Below are positions 51,801 through 64,000 of a DNA stretch of 64,000 bases, in pieces. Position numbers and translations under genes: made by a program. Numbering within the stretch: position 1 is the first letter of the stretch; every line of letters begins with the position of its first letter. The notes under the pieces were generated by a model. The model searched no databases, was not told the origin of the DNA, and saw only the letters and a list, made by a program, of their open reading frames with translations. The stretch spans positions 2,852,001 through 2,916,000 of the forward strand of contig CM022374.1 in the NCBI GenBank assembly GCA_011800155.1. Direction: 5' to 3'. Source of the DNA: Flammulina velutipes (taxonomy: Eukaryota; Basidiomycota; Agaricomycetes; Agaricales; Physalacriaceae).

Positions 51801-52273
51801 TGAGTTCACCGAGGAACTTGCGATCGCCCGCGGCAAAGTCGTTGACGAGGCTGATATGGCGGTCAGCCGACAGGACAAAGTCGTGGATCTTTTCAAAGAG
51901 GACGCGCTGGGCGGGAGTGACGGTCAAGCCGCCTTGTTTGACAGGGATGACGTCGCGTTTGCCGTTCAACCAACCCACGTCGCCGCGCTCTCTCTCCCAG
52001 ACCTCTCTCTCCCACTCTCCCAGCTTGGCAAACACGGCCTGGAGACGCGGCAGGCGGATGGTACCCGTCTCGTCTGTGAGATACGGGTCCTCGCCGTCGC
52101 CGACGACAGCCTTGTATCCGTCGAATATCCTCTCGAGCGCCTGGTCGTGAATATGCAGGTCCGGCAGATGCGGCAAAAAGTCGTTGCCTACGAACATGCA
52201 GAGCAACACGAGGTCGTTGATGAGACGCTCCCAAACTCAAGCTCGAGGTACTCCCGTAGGAGCTAGAACGGCG
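48842..52273 (-). pseudogene. XRN1: XRN1 copy 5: truncated with several frameshifts
   Basis: Exons 51329 to about 52273, 51164-51285, 49247-51117 and 48842-49194. Besides the five-G frameshift near 51341 it has a second single-G loss near 51649 in the acidic SES tract and two single-C losses (48917, 49040) in the RG-tail exon. All lie in homopolymer runs. Confidence 0.93.
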
Positions 52274-53156
52274 CGTCGATTTCTTACATGCAGTATATTA
52301 GCATATACATGTACTCGATGTATGCCACGCACCGTGTCCAAATATATGCGGACGTTCCACTTCATCCTAATCCGGACGACGGGTCTGCGACGCGTTGATG
52401 TTGGAGATGAAAAGATAAGCTGATCTGATGACATAATGACATAATTAGACGCGCTTGCTGCTTAGACTTGTGGATGTGCTGGACTAGAATATACCATAAA
52501 AGGTGCGTTGAAATGCCGCGGCAAAAATCGCGAGTATGGGTTTTCATGGTACATTCGTAGTTTTGCTAGAGGAGCACAGTCACGTGACTGCGCTCCTCGG
52601 AAATGACTACCCTAACTACTACTACAAGGTATTATAGGGTTGCGCCACACGAGGACGCGGGAGAATGCTACAGTATCCGTGGAGTGGCGCCACACTGTTC
52701 CATGGAATCGACGTGGTTTCTACAAGTAGATCGTAAGCGAAACCATTCAAACGATACGAAAACAACTTACCGAACTGTCTCGACTTGTCCAGAACGTCCA
52801 AAACGTCGAAATCTGTCAAGGTCAACTATGGGCAAGATACAGACATACCACTCGACCCAAAAGGGTCCATTCACACGTCTCGTCGACAAGACAGATCTAC
52901 GGAATGGTTAGTAATTGCATAGTCCTAACGGTCTGCGCACACACCTTTGAACTCGCGCGGCGCACGGGGCCCGTCGTCGGCTCCTCGTATCGACTGGTTT
53001 CGCGTGGCTTTATCCTTGTCTTTGCTGCAACGTGCAGCAAACATGGTCCCGCGAAGAAGCAAACATCAAAACCTATGAAATGTGTTAGTACCATATTTTC
53101 GCCTTGTGAAAACATGACGTACAGGAGGGGGAATGGATACGAGGCGTTGACGTCTA

Positions 53157-55547
53157 TCAGAGACGACGACGGAACGACATGACGAGTCCCTTTTGGCGAG
53201 GTCCGACCCCGTTGGATACACTACATCTCCCGGGGGTATAAGCGGACATGTCCTAAATAAAACATTAGCGTCAGTAAAAGCTATAGTGTTCGCTTGGGCG
53301 AATACATACCTACATAGATGAGTGTCCTGCTGCATCGCCTTCGGTACGTAGTGCTAACAACGATCTAAGAAACGACGAAATGGTCAAAACAAAGATTGGA
53401 CATGAAAACATCAAGAACATACCTTGAGCGTGTCGTGGATTAATCGTTTGCATGGAATATGCATCGCCTATCGCATGCGTAGCGATACAGCGCATTAGAG
53501 AGACGTGCAGAACATCAACAGACATCCATGCACCATGCCCCGGAGATATAGTACGCTTCCGGCATGATATACCTGCAGGAAACGTCAACAAAACATTTTA
53601 AAACAATGTAAGAGACACATACCAACGATCCAGTTCTATCCCAGCCTGCCCAAACACAAAATCGCCATAGTGTGGCGCACCCCGCGCGACGAAATCAACA
53701 CTACGGACATGGGGAAGGACCCGGGAGTGCTGTATCGTCTTCATAACGTCTAAACGACGTCTTATCCATTCAGTACATCTGCGCGGGGCATTAGAAAGAA
53801 GACACAGATCCAAGGGGAATAGACTTACCGGGACAGCATCCAGCGCCATTCGGACGGTCCCCAGACCTTCCGTAGTGATGGTACTTGATAGACGTAGACA
53901 CACAGTCAATGCGACGCCGGAATAGGTCGGGTTTGAGGTAGGTCTTGTCCAAATAATGTCCCGGGCAGGCGGAAATCCATACCCACACAAGCTAGACATA
54001 AACCATGAGGACAAAGCGAAGCGTAGCATTAGACGAATGCATACCTTGTATTACACCTCCAGCATGGCTTCGCATAGCATAGCAAGCGGTCGTCACAACT
54101 AAGAACAGCCGGAAGAAAGTCAGTACGAGTATTGGAGGTAAGAGGGTAAGGAACGTACCTGTTCCATGCATTCAAGGCATCGTTTAGAATCGATATAAGT
54201 ATCGCAGCGCGTATCAGGTGCTACGGGCCCATGGTGACGTCCACAGCAGTTGTTTGAATGTTGATGCAGCGGCCGGGGAGAGGGGTGTGAATAGCACAAG
54301 AGATCTTTACACAACGTCAATTAAATTCGATAACAAGCGATATAAAAGTGCTTACCAATGCTCAAGACCACTCCCGGGACCGCGGAACATGAATTCGCCG
54401 ATGTGTGGCGCACGCGCGGGGCGAAATCGGCAAGATGGGCACGGGAACACTGGAGATACATCCTAGAACACCTGAAATCGAATAGAAACGTGTTCGCATA
54501 GCTGTACAGAACGTTAGAGCAGCCTTTAACGTGGATAAAGTGTATACTTACAAGCCGTATGACTGGCTCGCGCGTCGTTGATCCATCACATTGTCATCTG
54601 TCTGGTACAGCGAACGGCAGGTGTATCTAAAAGGATGAAATCGTGAGTGTGGAACGAAGCAAACCATAATGAAAGAACACGTACCATGCCAACGGCATAG
54701 GCATCGTATCCAGGCATCCGGCTCGTTTAGTTGGTCAACAAGCTATAAACAACACGTCAGTAAGAGAAAGTGTTGCCTTTGAATGATGTACCCACTGTTC
54801 GCGAGCAGGCGATGATGGTGGTCGTAACAAAAGACTGTATACGACCACATGGTGAAGGAATCACGTCCTGATGATAACGTTAGCGAAGCGCCGTTAGAGA
54901 AATATGAAGCAGACACGCACCCGTCAGTGATATCTACAGCAAACGAACATGAGACGGCGACGCGCGCGCTGCAGCTAAGGGTAACGATTAGAAAATAAAC
55001 TAGTGGAGACACTGCAGAACGTACCATGACTCCCGCGCGCTGGTGATTCAAGCTTTGAATGAGGTGAGGTGAAGCAATAAGAACTTGCGAACAACATGAG
55101 ACTGTCAACATGTCAGCAATGATACCAAGAGATTGTAAGCAGTACATACCTCTCAAATTTTCGAACAAAACAAGATGCGGAGGACGATGAGGGTGAACCA
55201 CAGTGCTGCGTGGCATACATCCGAGCGCAATGTTTTCATGCACATGAGAAGCGCATTGAGCGCCTATAGACATGTTAGAAGGGTTTTTCAGTTCATGGAA
55301 AGGGAAGGACTGACCAACGGGAGCAGCAAGACATGCTTGTTCGCAGTACCGATGTGCGCGGAATGCATTCCACAGACGAGTAAGTCGAGTCGAAGACAGC
55401 ATAGGTGGGAATCTAGAAGGAAAGAATGAGGAAGAGAGCCATAAATAAGAGAGAAACATACCATGGCGCACACATCCCAATTGGGAAGGTAGTGGTATGA
55501 GGACAAGAGACGAATACCCAGACCGCAGGAGAACGAGACACTCTCAT
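53157..55547 (-). pseudogene. Many-exon minus-strand gene, apparently decayed (unit 5)
   Basis: Equivalent of 6590-8981, with the extra G at 53232-53236 and a two-base AG loss near 54280 in the exon that in all units carries an in-frame TAG. Confidence 0.45.
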
Positions 55548-56588
55548 GCAGGGAGCTATCGGGAGGCGAGACACATTACGGGAGACCTCGACTCTTTTTT
55601 TCTGCGCATTTCCACGACAACGGTCTTCGTCCAGACCATCACGGGTAAGTCCTTTTTTTTCGTCGCGTCTCCTTGGTTTCACAATGATTCGTCTAGGCTC
55701 GAAAAACTCCCTCTCCTTGTGGCGACGACTCTCATTGTCCGAATTGTTCCAACGTCGTAGGGATTCAAACAGAGAAGGTGAGTGTTGGAGAGAACTCTTC
55801 ACATCGTCTTACATACTTCCCGTCCTTGACAGCTCCAAGTCAACGGACAATATATATGCTCATGGTTGTCATCCGACACGGTGAGTTTGTCGCCAATTCA
55901 TGCCAACATATCCCGCTCTCTCAAGGTAGGTCGTCTCTACATATTGTTGAACCATCCTGATGCCATTCAGGTTGACCACGTATTTTGGAACCAGGAGGAC
56001 GGCATTCACGTTCAACGTAGGACGGGAGAAAATGTGCGTCTTTTTCACACTTCCCATTCAAGAATTTAACATTGTTACATAGTGCAACTACAAGACAGCG
56101 CGGGACATACAAACAACAGTGCTATCTCGTCGCTATCCCTTCGGAGATTCAATATCATGGTGCGCTGCAATTTGATTCCTAACATCTTGTTCTCATTCTG
56201 CGACAGACAGCAGATTTGCGTGTAAAATCTACCATTGTTGTCATCTGTCGGTCAAGGTACGAGTCCTTCCTCCAACGGAAATCAAGAACCGAACTCATCA
56301 TTCTTCTAGATGACATCAATAGAATGTTGCGAATGTGCGACAATCGACCCAGCTCCAGATCCCGAAGATCATCCTGTGGCGGCTTTGGCCACCTCCACCC
56401 GTCTCGCCTGGATGCCTGACCTCTATTTTCCACGGACTTCCCGTTTCGGTCCTCTGGAAATCCCCGTAGAGACGGAAAATGACGGTCATCATTTCCCGTG
56501 CATGCAGTGCGAGTTATCCCGTCTCTCCTTTCGTCACTTGCTAACTTCCTCTGATTCAGGGTTCATCTTTTTTCTTCCGTTGCACTAG
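55546..56588 (+). CDS. Cys/His-rich protein of about 245 residues (unit 5)
   Basis: Same seven exons as 8980-10022, offset 46,566. Confidence 0.58.
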
Positions 56589-58148
56589 CTACAAGTCTTT
56601 CAAGTTGGTAGTTAGTAGAACCTTAGTTACTCTGTTTCCGACTGTAGAAAGTATGTAGAATCAATCAGAATGCTTCAAAAACCCTTCGAAAATGAGTTTG
56701 ATAGGCCAAGTCCCGCCAAAATGCAATCGCGCCGTGGGCGGGATTTCGCGCTCAGAGTGCTCGGGATAGTGCTCAGAGCTTAATGTATCACAGTATTGTA
56801 TGTAGTATAGATGAACGTAGCCGTCTGTGTGGATATATAGCCTACTGTATCATATGAACGATAAAAACTCGAAAAACTGAAAAGTCGAACAAAGATATGC
56901 ATTGCAAGAGTGGATTGCCCTAACGCCACACGATTTCGGCTTATTCCGCTCCTCCGAATACAGTCTCGGCAGTGGAATTACATATATTGGTACTGGAAAA
57001 ATGAATTCCGATGGTTAGATGGACAGTCCGTTGCCGGGGACATGGCAAATCATTCCGTTTACTGTTAACGATATGAGCGGGAGCGTGATGTTGGATCCCA
57101 CCGGATAGACCTGAGATGGCTCGGATATTGCAGCGACTATGAAGAAACATACATTCAATAATGATTTAGATCATTTCAATAAATGTAGAGGTCGGAATAA
57201 GCTTGAATGTGCTATTTGAACTATCACACCGTATTCCGATGAGCTCGTGGAATGCAAACACCTTGGTTTCGCCTGGAACCATCTTTTATTTGATATATGT
57301 TGACCTTCCGATGTGTCCGAAGGGGTGGATTGTCGTACTACACGTCCACTCTCGTCGAGCTATCGACGTGCCCAGTCGCGTGGGCATTAATCTTATCTAT
57401 GACACAATTATTTCGCGTCTCATTCGTGTCCGCTGATTCGAACTGCTTCCACACAACAGAACGAGCAAAAAAGTTAAACGAGCACATATATAATCCATTT
57501 ATATAGATAATCAAACTATTCAACAACCTTGCAATGAGAGTATCATGTAGAATACATGAACACCACCAACGAGGCTAATGCTCGTGGGTGGTACAGATAT
57601 TGAAGGCATGTCTGACGGGCTTTGAATGCCGCAATACGTGATCGGTATGATGTGCTGTGGCGTCCAATTTTGACCCGTGTCTCCTGGCCACCGCTGGAAG
57701 TGTCCATTAGCCTGGACGTGAAATAGCATCTTCCAGGCTAGCAGCGGTCGCAAAGATACGGGCGGGCATCAGTTCCCATCAGGGTCTGATGGGAGACCAT
57801 GGATCACGGTCCAGGCCATGGATTGGGCTGGACGAACGGCGGAAAATAGTCGATGGGAGGAGGAGGAGAGGTGGCAAGAAGTGTGTATAGAGATAGTACA
57901 ACCAACGCGGGGACAGCATTAGCGCCACAATCAGAGGTCACTTTGACTAGGAAATGTATACATCAGTGCCCCGCAACACTGGAGTATAGCGATATTGAAG
58001 ATTCCGCTGCCAAGGGCTAGCATTGGCCTAGCCGAAACTTCCGATTTTCAATCGTTTGCTTTTGCTCTAGACCGTACGAATGACACATCTTCCACTACAT
58101 ACTGCTCACTCAGCAACGTTCTAGGCAGGCGTTGTACGGGTATATAAG

Positions 58149-58697
58149 ATGAGCTGGGTTGAGGAGGTAGTCATCATTCCACCTCTTCCTTTCCAATCCT
58201 ATCTCTTGCATTCAACTGTATTTCCTCTGCCCTACTGCTATACCACTCTCTCATTGTCACCAATCGCGTCGAAACATCCCTCGAGGATTGCTCTTGACGC
58301 GTCGGACACTGATCACGGGACGGCATCAATACACGTGAGTCCGTCCGTGATCATGTTTGTTGATTTCTTACCATCACTTCCCGTGCTTACGACTCTCTCC
58401 TAGGCCACGTCGCATACCGCAGGTGAGCTTACATTTCTATCTTTGCTAATGTTGACATTTTATAGCGCACACTGGGTACGATGGATACGTCGACATTGGT
58501 GCGTATCCAGCTTTTCATATTGCTTTTCTATTAACACAACGTCAGAACATCATACACAACTATGGTGCTACGTCCATGTTCAATATCGACTGACAGCAAG
58601 ATTCTTAGTACGCTGTCATTCCATTCCTTTCCCAAAATCTAATGCCGCGCACATAGCCTCCCGCAAATTGGCCAACGTCGTCCTAAAGGACGACTAG
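58149..58697 (+). CDS. 129-residue protein with micro-exons (unit 5)
   Basis: Same four exons as 11582-12130, offset 46,567. Confidence 0.43.
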
Positions 58698-58937
58698 TCG
58701 GTATACCGACTTGGCTCAATTGTGCGCTCGGTATGTCTTTATTTCGTTTATTTCTTATACTGACTACATGAAAAAAAGCAATATTTTCCTGTCCGACAAT
58801 ATCAACCGCGCGTACTTGGCTACGTGCAGGACCATCGTACTGGCATGACCTGGGATGTTGTTACTGAACGCTATAGAGTGTAAAAGGTATGTTATTACTA
58901 TTGACGCACTCCCTATACTCAGCTCATAATATACCAG

Positions 58938-59652
58938 CTCGACGAACCCGTTCATTACCATCTTACCACCACCTTGCCAACTCTTCCTCAACGCACGCTG
59001 CGCGGACGGGTATGAAACTTCGCACATCTTGTCTTTGCATCCAATAGACAGTTTTTGTCTACTCAGAATGGTCCTCGTCGACCGCGCTGTCGATGCATGG
59101 CGCGTTTCACTCATTTTGGTTGAGATTAGGCAGGAGAGCAGAATAGGGCACCTCAGCTCCCTTTTGGCGACGATTATTAGCCGAATACATGAAGGATGCA
59201 GCGCTGGTAGTACGGGAGCACCAGGATTTATGGTCATCCCGCACCAGGTGCGTTTGTGTGGCGCATTTAAAAATGTTGCTAATCTATATCTTCAGTTATC
59301 TCGCTGTGATCATCCCACAGCCATGAGGACTCAACTTAGACATGTTTCTGACCCTTCTCGTTGTGTCAGACCGACCCTCACTGCCGTCGTTCTGCACGCA
59401 CGCTGTCCCAGTTCATTTCCCTGCTTTTACCAACAATATATTTGTGACCGTGTGTCGGATCGACTTACCGCTTGGAGCGCCTCACGTTTACATTTATCCC
59501 ATGGCATTCGCTTGCTCGGAATAGCCATCGTTGAAGATGATACTTCTGCGGACTCTGTTTCGCAATCTTGGCAGCTCTTTGCGCGCGCGGGCGGAATCGG
59601 GCACTACAACTCTCTTTCGCTGGCGATATTGGATCTCATACATGAAGGATGA
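58938..59652 (+). CDS. Repeat-bearing exons (unit 5, 5' end uncertain)
   Basis: Same exons as 12371-13085. Confidence 0.38.
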
Positions 59653-60187
59653 AGGGTTAGTAGTATGGGAGCGCCAGGACTCACGATCGTCCCGCAGCAG
59701 GTATGTTTACATGGCAGAATCAAACATCTGGCTAATCTGGATCTTTAGGTTCATGAGTCTGACCGTTCTACTGACTTGCACACCATACATAGATATATCT
59801 CTGACTGTGACCGTTGTCTCAGGCTCACTCTCGCTGTCGCCGTCATGCACGCAGGATGTCTGCACCGATCAATGGTCTTCAAACACCAATATCTTCATCG
59901 CCACGTATCGGATGGACCTAGGACTCGAACTACCTCATGTTTACGTTTATCTAATGGGTTTCGCTTGCTCAGAATCACGCTCGACAATGATACGCACACG
60001 CGGCCTCTGTTTCGCCGTGGTCGGAGATGTTCCCTTGGGAGGATGGAATACTGGACCTACGGCCCGCGTCTCTGTGCCGTTTGTAGCCAAATAGGGAGAG
60101 GCTGACGGTCTAGCGGTATAGGAGCTCTCAGATAGATGCTGTCTTTGCTGCAAGTACATCAATGTGGCGCACTTGTTATATTTTGCT
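59062..60187 (+). repeat. 453-bp tandem repeat (unit 5)
   Basis: Copy of 12495-13620. Confidence 0.83.
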
Positions 60188-60417
60188 AGGCTACGTTGTG
60201 TGCGCCGCTCCCAAAGCATGAGTGTCTCATTGACCTTTGTACATGTCTTTCACTTGTGGGGTTTAGTACATGCTGCGATGTATGCAGTGTAATGGTAGAA
60301 TGACACATATTTGTGCTATAATAAAACATTGTCTTGATTTTTCCTTCCACCCAAGTAGCAGAATACAATCATATACGACGGTTCATCGATACGTCTTTAC
60401 CAGCGTGTCAATAGACG

Positions 60418-63400
60418 AGAGTTACGAGTAAGTACAACAAACAAAACGAATGCAAGTACAACAATACGACAAATAAAACTTATGAAGACGCCGAAGCAGG
60501 CGGACTCGAGACGCCCCCACCGCGCTGCATGAATCCGCGAGGCGCAAATGCCCTCCCCCGTCCCCCACGCCCCCGATCTATGAATCCATTCCCCCGTCCC
60601 CGTCCACGTTCAACGAACCCATTCCCCCTTGCGTGTTCGACGAATCCACTCCCCCTCCCACGTTCAACGAACCCGTTCCCTCTCCCCCTCTCAACGAACC
60701 CACTCCCACTCCCAATCCCCCGTCCCCGACCCCGATCATCAAACCCATTCCCACGTCCCCTCGCCCCACCCCTCGGCATGATACTAACCTGTGGTGGAAC
60801 TTGCTGAGGAGGTTGAGTTGGCTGCTTCGGCCTCCTACACAAAAAAAGTCAGATCTCACCAAGAAAGAAGTAAAAGAAAGACCCACCCAACCGAAACGAC
60901 AAACTGCCTCTCCGTCAAGTTCAACACCCCCTCAGGATCCATCACAGCCCCGCGGTACGGAGAACATAGCCCGCCGAGGGTAGTCCCAGCCATGAACGGA
61001 GCATCAAACAACACAGACACAGAAGACGCAGCAGACCTCCCTACTCCCACTCCCACTCCCGGAGTTTCAGGCGCCCCGATCCCTACAACGATCCCCCTCG
61101 CACCCAACCCCCCACCCGCCGCCTCCTCAACGCTCACAACACGATCACCCAGCCCAAACCGCTGACCTCTCAGCCTCTCCCGCCCATGTCCAGGAAGCAA
61201 TACCGCCGCACGCGGGATACCCTTGACCATCGCTCTCTTTACTTTACCAGCCCCTTTCGACCCCATCGCCTCCAGCTTCTTGACACCCTCCTTGCTCATC
61301 CGTTCCACTCCGAGCGGAACCTCCTCCAGCGAACCCACCCCAATCTCCTCTTTCAACCACTTTTTGATAGCTCTCACCGCCTCCGGTCCTCCCATCTCCT
61401 CAGCCTTCGGCATATCCCCAGCAGCCCTTCCCGCCACATCGAAAACGACAGGATATGTGTCCTTGTACCGTCGACAAGCCTGTACAGCATCCTCGCTAAA
61501 CTCCCATCCATTCGCTGCTTTCCTCGAATACCCCACTACCCGTATACCACGTGCCTCGAACTTGAATGACAAGCCAACGTTGACCTTGTCTCTCCCAGCG
61601 ACGACCATGAACGCGCTTGTTACTCTCCCGAGAACACGTCCACTGACTCCCACTCGCTGCGCTGCCTCCCAGCTAGGGTACCATCGACCTCCCTCTCCCT
61701 GTTCCTCGACTCGCACATCGGGTTCGGGCTCCCCAAACGCGAGAACGACGCTAACTTCGTTCCGTTCTTCATCAACCCCCTCCACTCTCCCGACGCCACC
61801 ATATCCATGCTCTCCCATGAAGAACACCCTCTTCCCACCCAGCTCTTCCTTTACATCCACCGCAGCCCGTTCAACGAACCGTGAATCCTCCTCGGACGGA
61901 CAGGTGCGTACCACCATCTGTCCTGGAACGTCCACCTCGCCTACCGCGAACCGCTTGACCAGTCCGCCCGTCTCTGGAACACGCTCCATCCCTACGACAA
62001 GACGTACATGCAGCATCCCTGCTACGTCTCCAATGACCACTCCCCGTTTCTTGGAATACACCTCTTCAATGCGCTCCCCTCGAGCTCTCCATGCGACAGG
62101 GTTATGAGGCGTCCTCAACACCTTGCTTGGTCCTCCTGCGATGAGCTGGGTATGATCCCACCGTCCACCCTCGTCACTAACACCGACCACCTTTCCCTCG
62201 CGCAGGAATGGCCAGTTGACCCATACCCTTCCGCCTAACGTCGTCTTGAGATCTCCGGCTGGCTCGTCCTTGATGAAAACGACGATACTGCGATTACGGC
62301 TCTCAGTACCGTGAACGTTGACGCCATGGACACCAAGTACTGCGCTGTGTTTGAGCGTCTTGAGCGACGGGAAGCCAGCGCGCATGACGGTATTGTCAAT
62401 GGTCCTCCGTTTCGGCTTGCTGTCCTCGCCAAAGCCCCATCCACTCCCAGCTCTCGGAGCCCATTCCTTCTCCACACACCCATCTTTCGCCAGCGCGGGG
62501 AAGAAGCCTGGTAAGGGAGACGCATAGAACCCGCCTTCTCCGACAGCAAAGACGCGACTGGTTCCCCTTGAATTCCTCTTGCGCTCCTCTCCGGTCAACA
62601 TATGCTCGACGTGGTGCATGGCAGCGCGCATGACGTTAACGTCGATAAAGGGGATCTTGACGACGGCTTCCCACTCTGCCTTTTTGCCGTTCATGTCTTG
62701 TTCGAACTCGGCGGGGTAAAAGTGGCGAATGGACGACGTGGGTGAGGACATGAGTTCCTGTTATGCAAGTTAGAGGATAGTAGAGCGCATATAGACGACG
62801 TACTCTGAAGCATGTAGGAACGAGCGTCCCACTGGCGACGGGCAGTACACCCATGAGCTGCTCGAACGGCTTGAATGGCTCGCCAAGGTCGAACGTTAGC
62901 TCGAGCGAAGCGATATCGGTAAGATCTAGAAACATTAGATATGCGTAGCAGTAACAAGGAAAACTCACCTCCGACACGGGGGGCATAATGCCAGGTATAG
63001 AACCATCCCCAGCTGGGAACACCGCGGTAGTAGTAGTACATGACCCACTGGAGGCCTTGGACGTATCCCTTGACGAGGTCGCGAACTTCGGATGGATCGC
63101 GGAAACCCAGCTTGTCGCGATAGTACTCTCTCCTCCACTCAGCCATGGCAGCGTTGACCCTCCCCTCCTCTCTCTCCTCGAACGTGCCCTCTGGCTGAAC
63201 GGCTGCTCTGGCGTACTTGCGAAGAACGCGTTCGATGGCCTCCTGACCCTCCTCCTCGCTCTCTGATTCACTCTCACTCTCGCTCTCTGGGGGTTCGTCG
63301 GCATCCTCGTCAATGACGGCGGCTGCGATAGGCTCGACCGCAGCGCCGGGTACGCCTCTCGTCCTTGCTGGTTTCCTGATGACGAGATGGTTGACCTCGC

Positions 63401-64000
63401 CCTCCCATGCGTCCCACTCTGCGACCAAGCCAAGGTCTGCGGTGAGTTCACCGAGGAACTTGCGATCGCCCGCGGCAAAGTCGTTGACGAGGCTGATATG
63501 GCGGTCAGCCGACAGGACAAAGTCGTGGATCTTTTCAAAGAGGACGCGCTGGGCGGGAGTGACGGTCAAGCCGCCTTGTTTGACAGGGATGACGTCGCGT
63601 TTGCCGTTCAACCAACCCACGTCGCCGCGCTCTCTCTCCCAGACCTCTCTCTCCCACTCTCCCAGCTTGGCAAACACGGCCTGGAGACGCGGCAGGCGGA
63701 TGGTACCCGTCTCGTCTGTGAGATACGGGTCCTCGCCGTCGCCGACGACAGCCTTGTATCCGTCGAATATCCTCTCGAGCGCCTGGTCGTGAATATGCAG
63801 GTCCGGCAAATGCGGCAAAAAGTCGTTGCCTACGAACATGCAGAGCAACACGAGGTCGTTGATGAGACGTTCCAGGTCCAGCTTGACGCTCCCAAACTCG
63901 AGCTCGAGGTACTCGCGTAGAAGGCCGATGTGCAGGAGGTAGAACGGCGTCTTCCCTGGACTAGTCACCGCCTGTTTTCCGCCCGTCTTGCGTCCGCCAA
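60418..64000. repeat. Right end of the array: homologous part of unit 6
   Basis: Essentially identical to the XRN1 part of units 2-5 up to about 63805. From there it differs by a substitution and then by the presence of the 19 bases at about 63870 that all truncated copies lack. Beyond about 63950 it has no counterpart in the array. Confidence 0.9.
60480..64000 (-). CDS. XRN1: 5'-3' exoribonuclease 1, probably the functional gene (N-terminus outside window)
   Basis: Cytoplasmic nuclease that degrades decapped, 5'-monophosphate mRNA. Exons on the minus strand are 62969 to beyond 64000, 62804-62925, 60887-62757 and 60480-60834; introns are 43, 46 and 52 nt. About 1,125 residues are visible, all in frame. 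Motifs by visible residue: LLREYLELEF at 26-35, FVGNDFLPHLP at 55-65, an SES acidic tract near 235-250, WGWFYTWHYAPRVG ending at about 344, FEQLMGVLP near 362-370, NGKK and WEAVV near 406-416, PSLKT followed by HGVNVHGTESRN (D1), LFDAPFMAGTTLGG near 965, and a C-terminal RG/GFVERGRG-type tail at about 1008-1125. Domain order and the D1-D4 extension mark XRN1 rather than nuclear RAT1. The catalytic acidic residues lie upstream, outside the window. The array lies directly downstream of its stop codon. Confidence 0.95.

Larger units (their letters stand above)
48780..60417. repeat. Tandem-array unit 5
   Basis: 11,638 bp, the unit with most length changes: one C fewer near 48917 and near 49040, one G fewer near 51649, AG fewer near 54280, and one G fewer at 57036-57039. 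Confidence 0.95.

Noticed and set aside
751..64000. rDNA, centromeric satellite or CRISPR array
   Set aside because: The unit contains protein-coding XRN1 exons and spliced loci, has no rRNA sequence, and the repeat length is far outside CRISPR range.

Overview
The window reads as nuclear DNA of a filamentous fungus, most likely a basidiomycete. Introns are short (42-61 nt) and dense, with GT-AG borders and CTRAY branch sites, exons are often below 100 nt, and the one recognisable gene is a 5'-3' exoribonuclease of the XRN1 family. There are no bacterial features, rRNAs or tRNAs that I could see.

Layout. Positions 2-351 hold the last two exons of an unidentified plus-strand gene with an acidic C-terminus. 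Everything from about 751 to the right edge is a head-to-tail macro-tandem array with a unit of about 11.64 kb. Each unit is the 3' part of XRN1 on the minus strand (about 3.4 kb, ending at a fixed breakpoint with N-terminal sequence missing) followed to the right by an 8.15-kb spacer. I count five spacers and six XRN1 copies. The first XRN1 copy (813-5707) is a diverged version, cut by a 1,453-bp non-autonomous DNA transposon with an exact 8-bp target duplication. Copies two to five (ending at 17347, 28989, 40632 and 52273) are near identical N-terminally truncated copies. The sixth (60480 to the window edge) runs on into a normal XRN1 reading frame and is probably the functional gene.

The spacer carries three intron-rich loci: a minus-strand, many-exon gene that looks decayed (6590-8981 in unit 1); a seven-exon plus-strand gene for a Cys/His-rich protein of about 245 residues (8980-10022), whose ATG overlaps that of the minus-strand locus in one CATG; and a plus-strand locus (11582-13085) that includes a 453-bp internal tandem repeat. 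I could not assign a function to any spacer product. A 30-bp imperfect palindrome centred on CACGTG lies near the left end of every spacer.

Among units 2-5 every difference I noticed is a one- or two-base length change in a homopolymer or dinucleotide run; I saw no substitutions. That points to very recent amplification or homogenisation, or to assembly and polishing artefacts, and it changes reading frames: only the XRN1 fragment in unit 4 stays fully open. The genes may interact in two ways, both inference. The truncated copies lack the catalytic acidic residues of the nuclease, so any product would be a decoy or dominant-negative form of XRN1. The spacer's minus-strand locus is transcribed towards the truncated XRN1 copy of the same unit, so read-through is possible.
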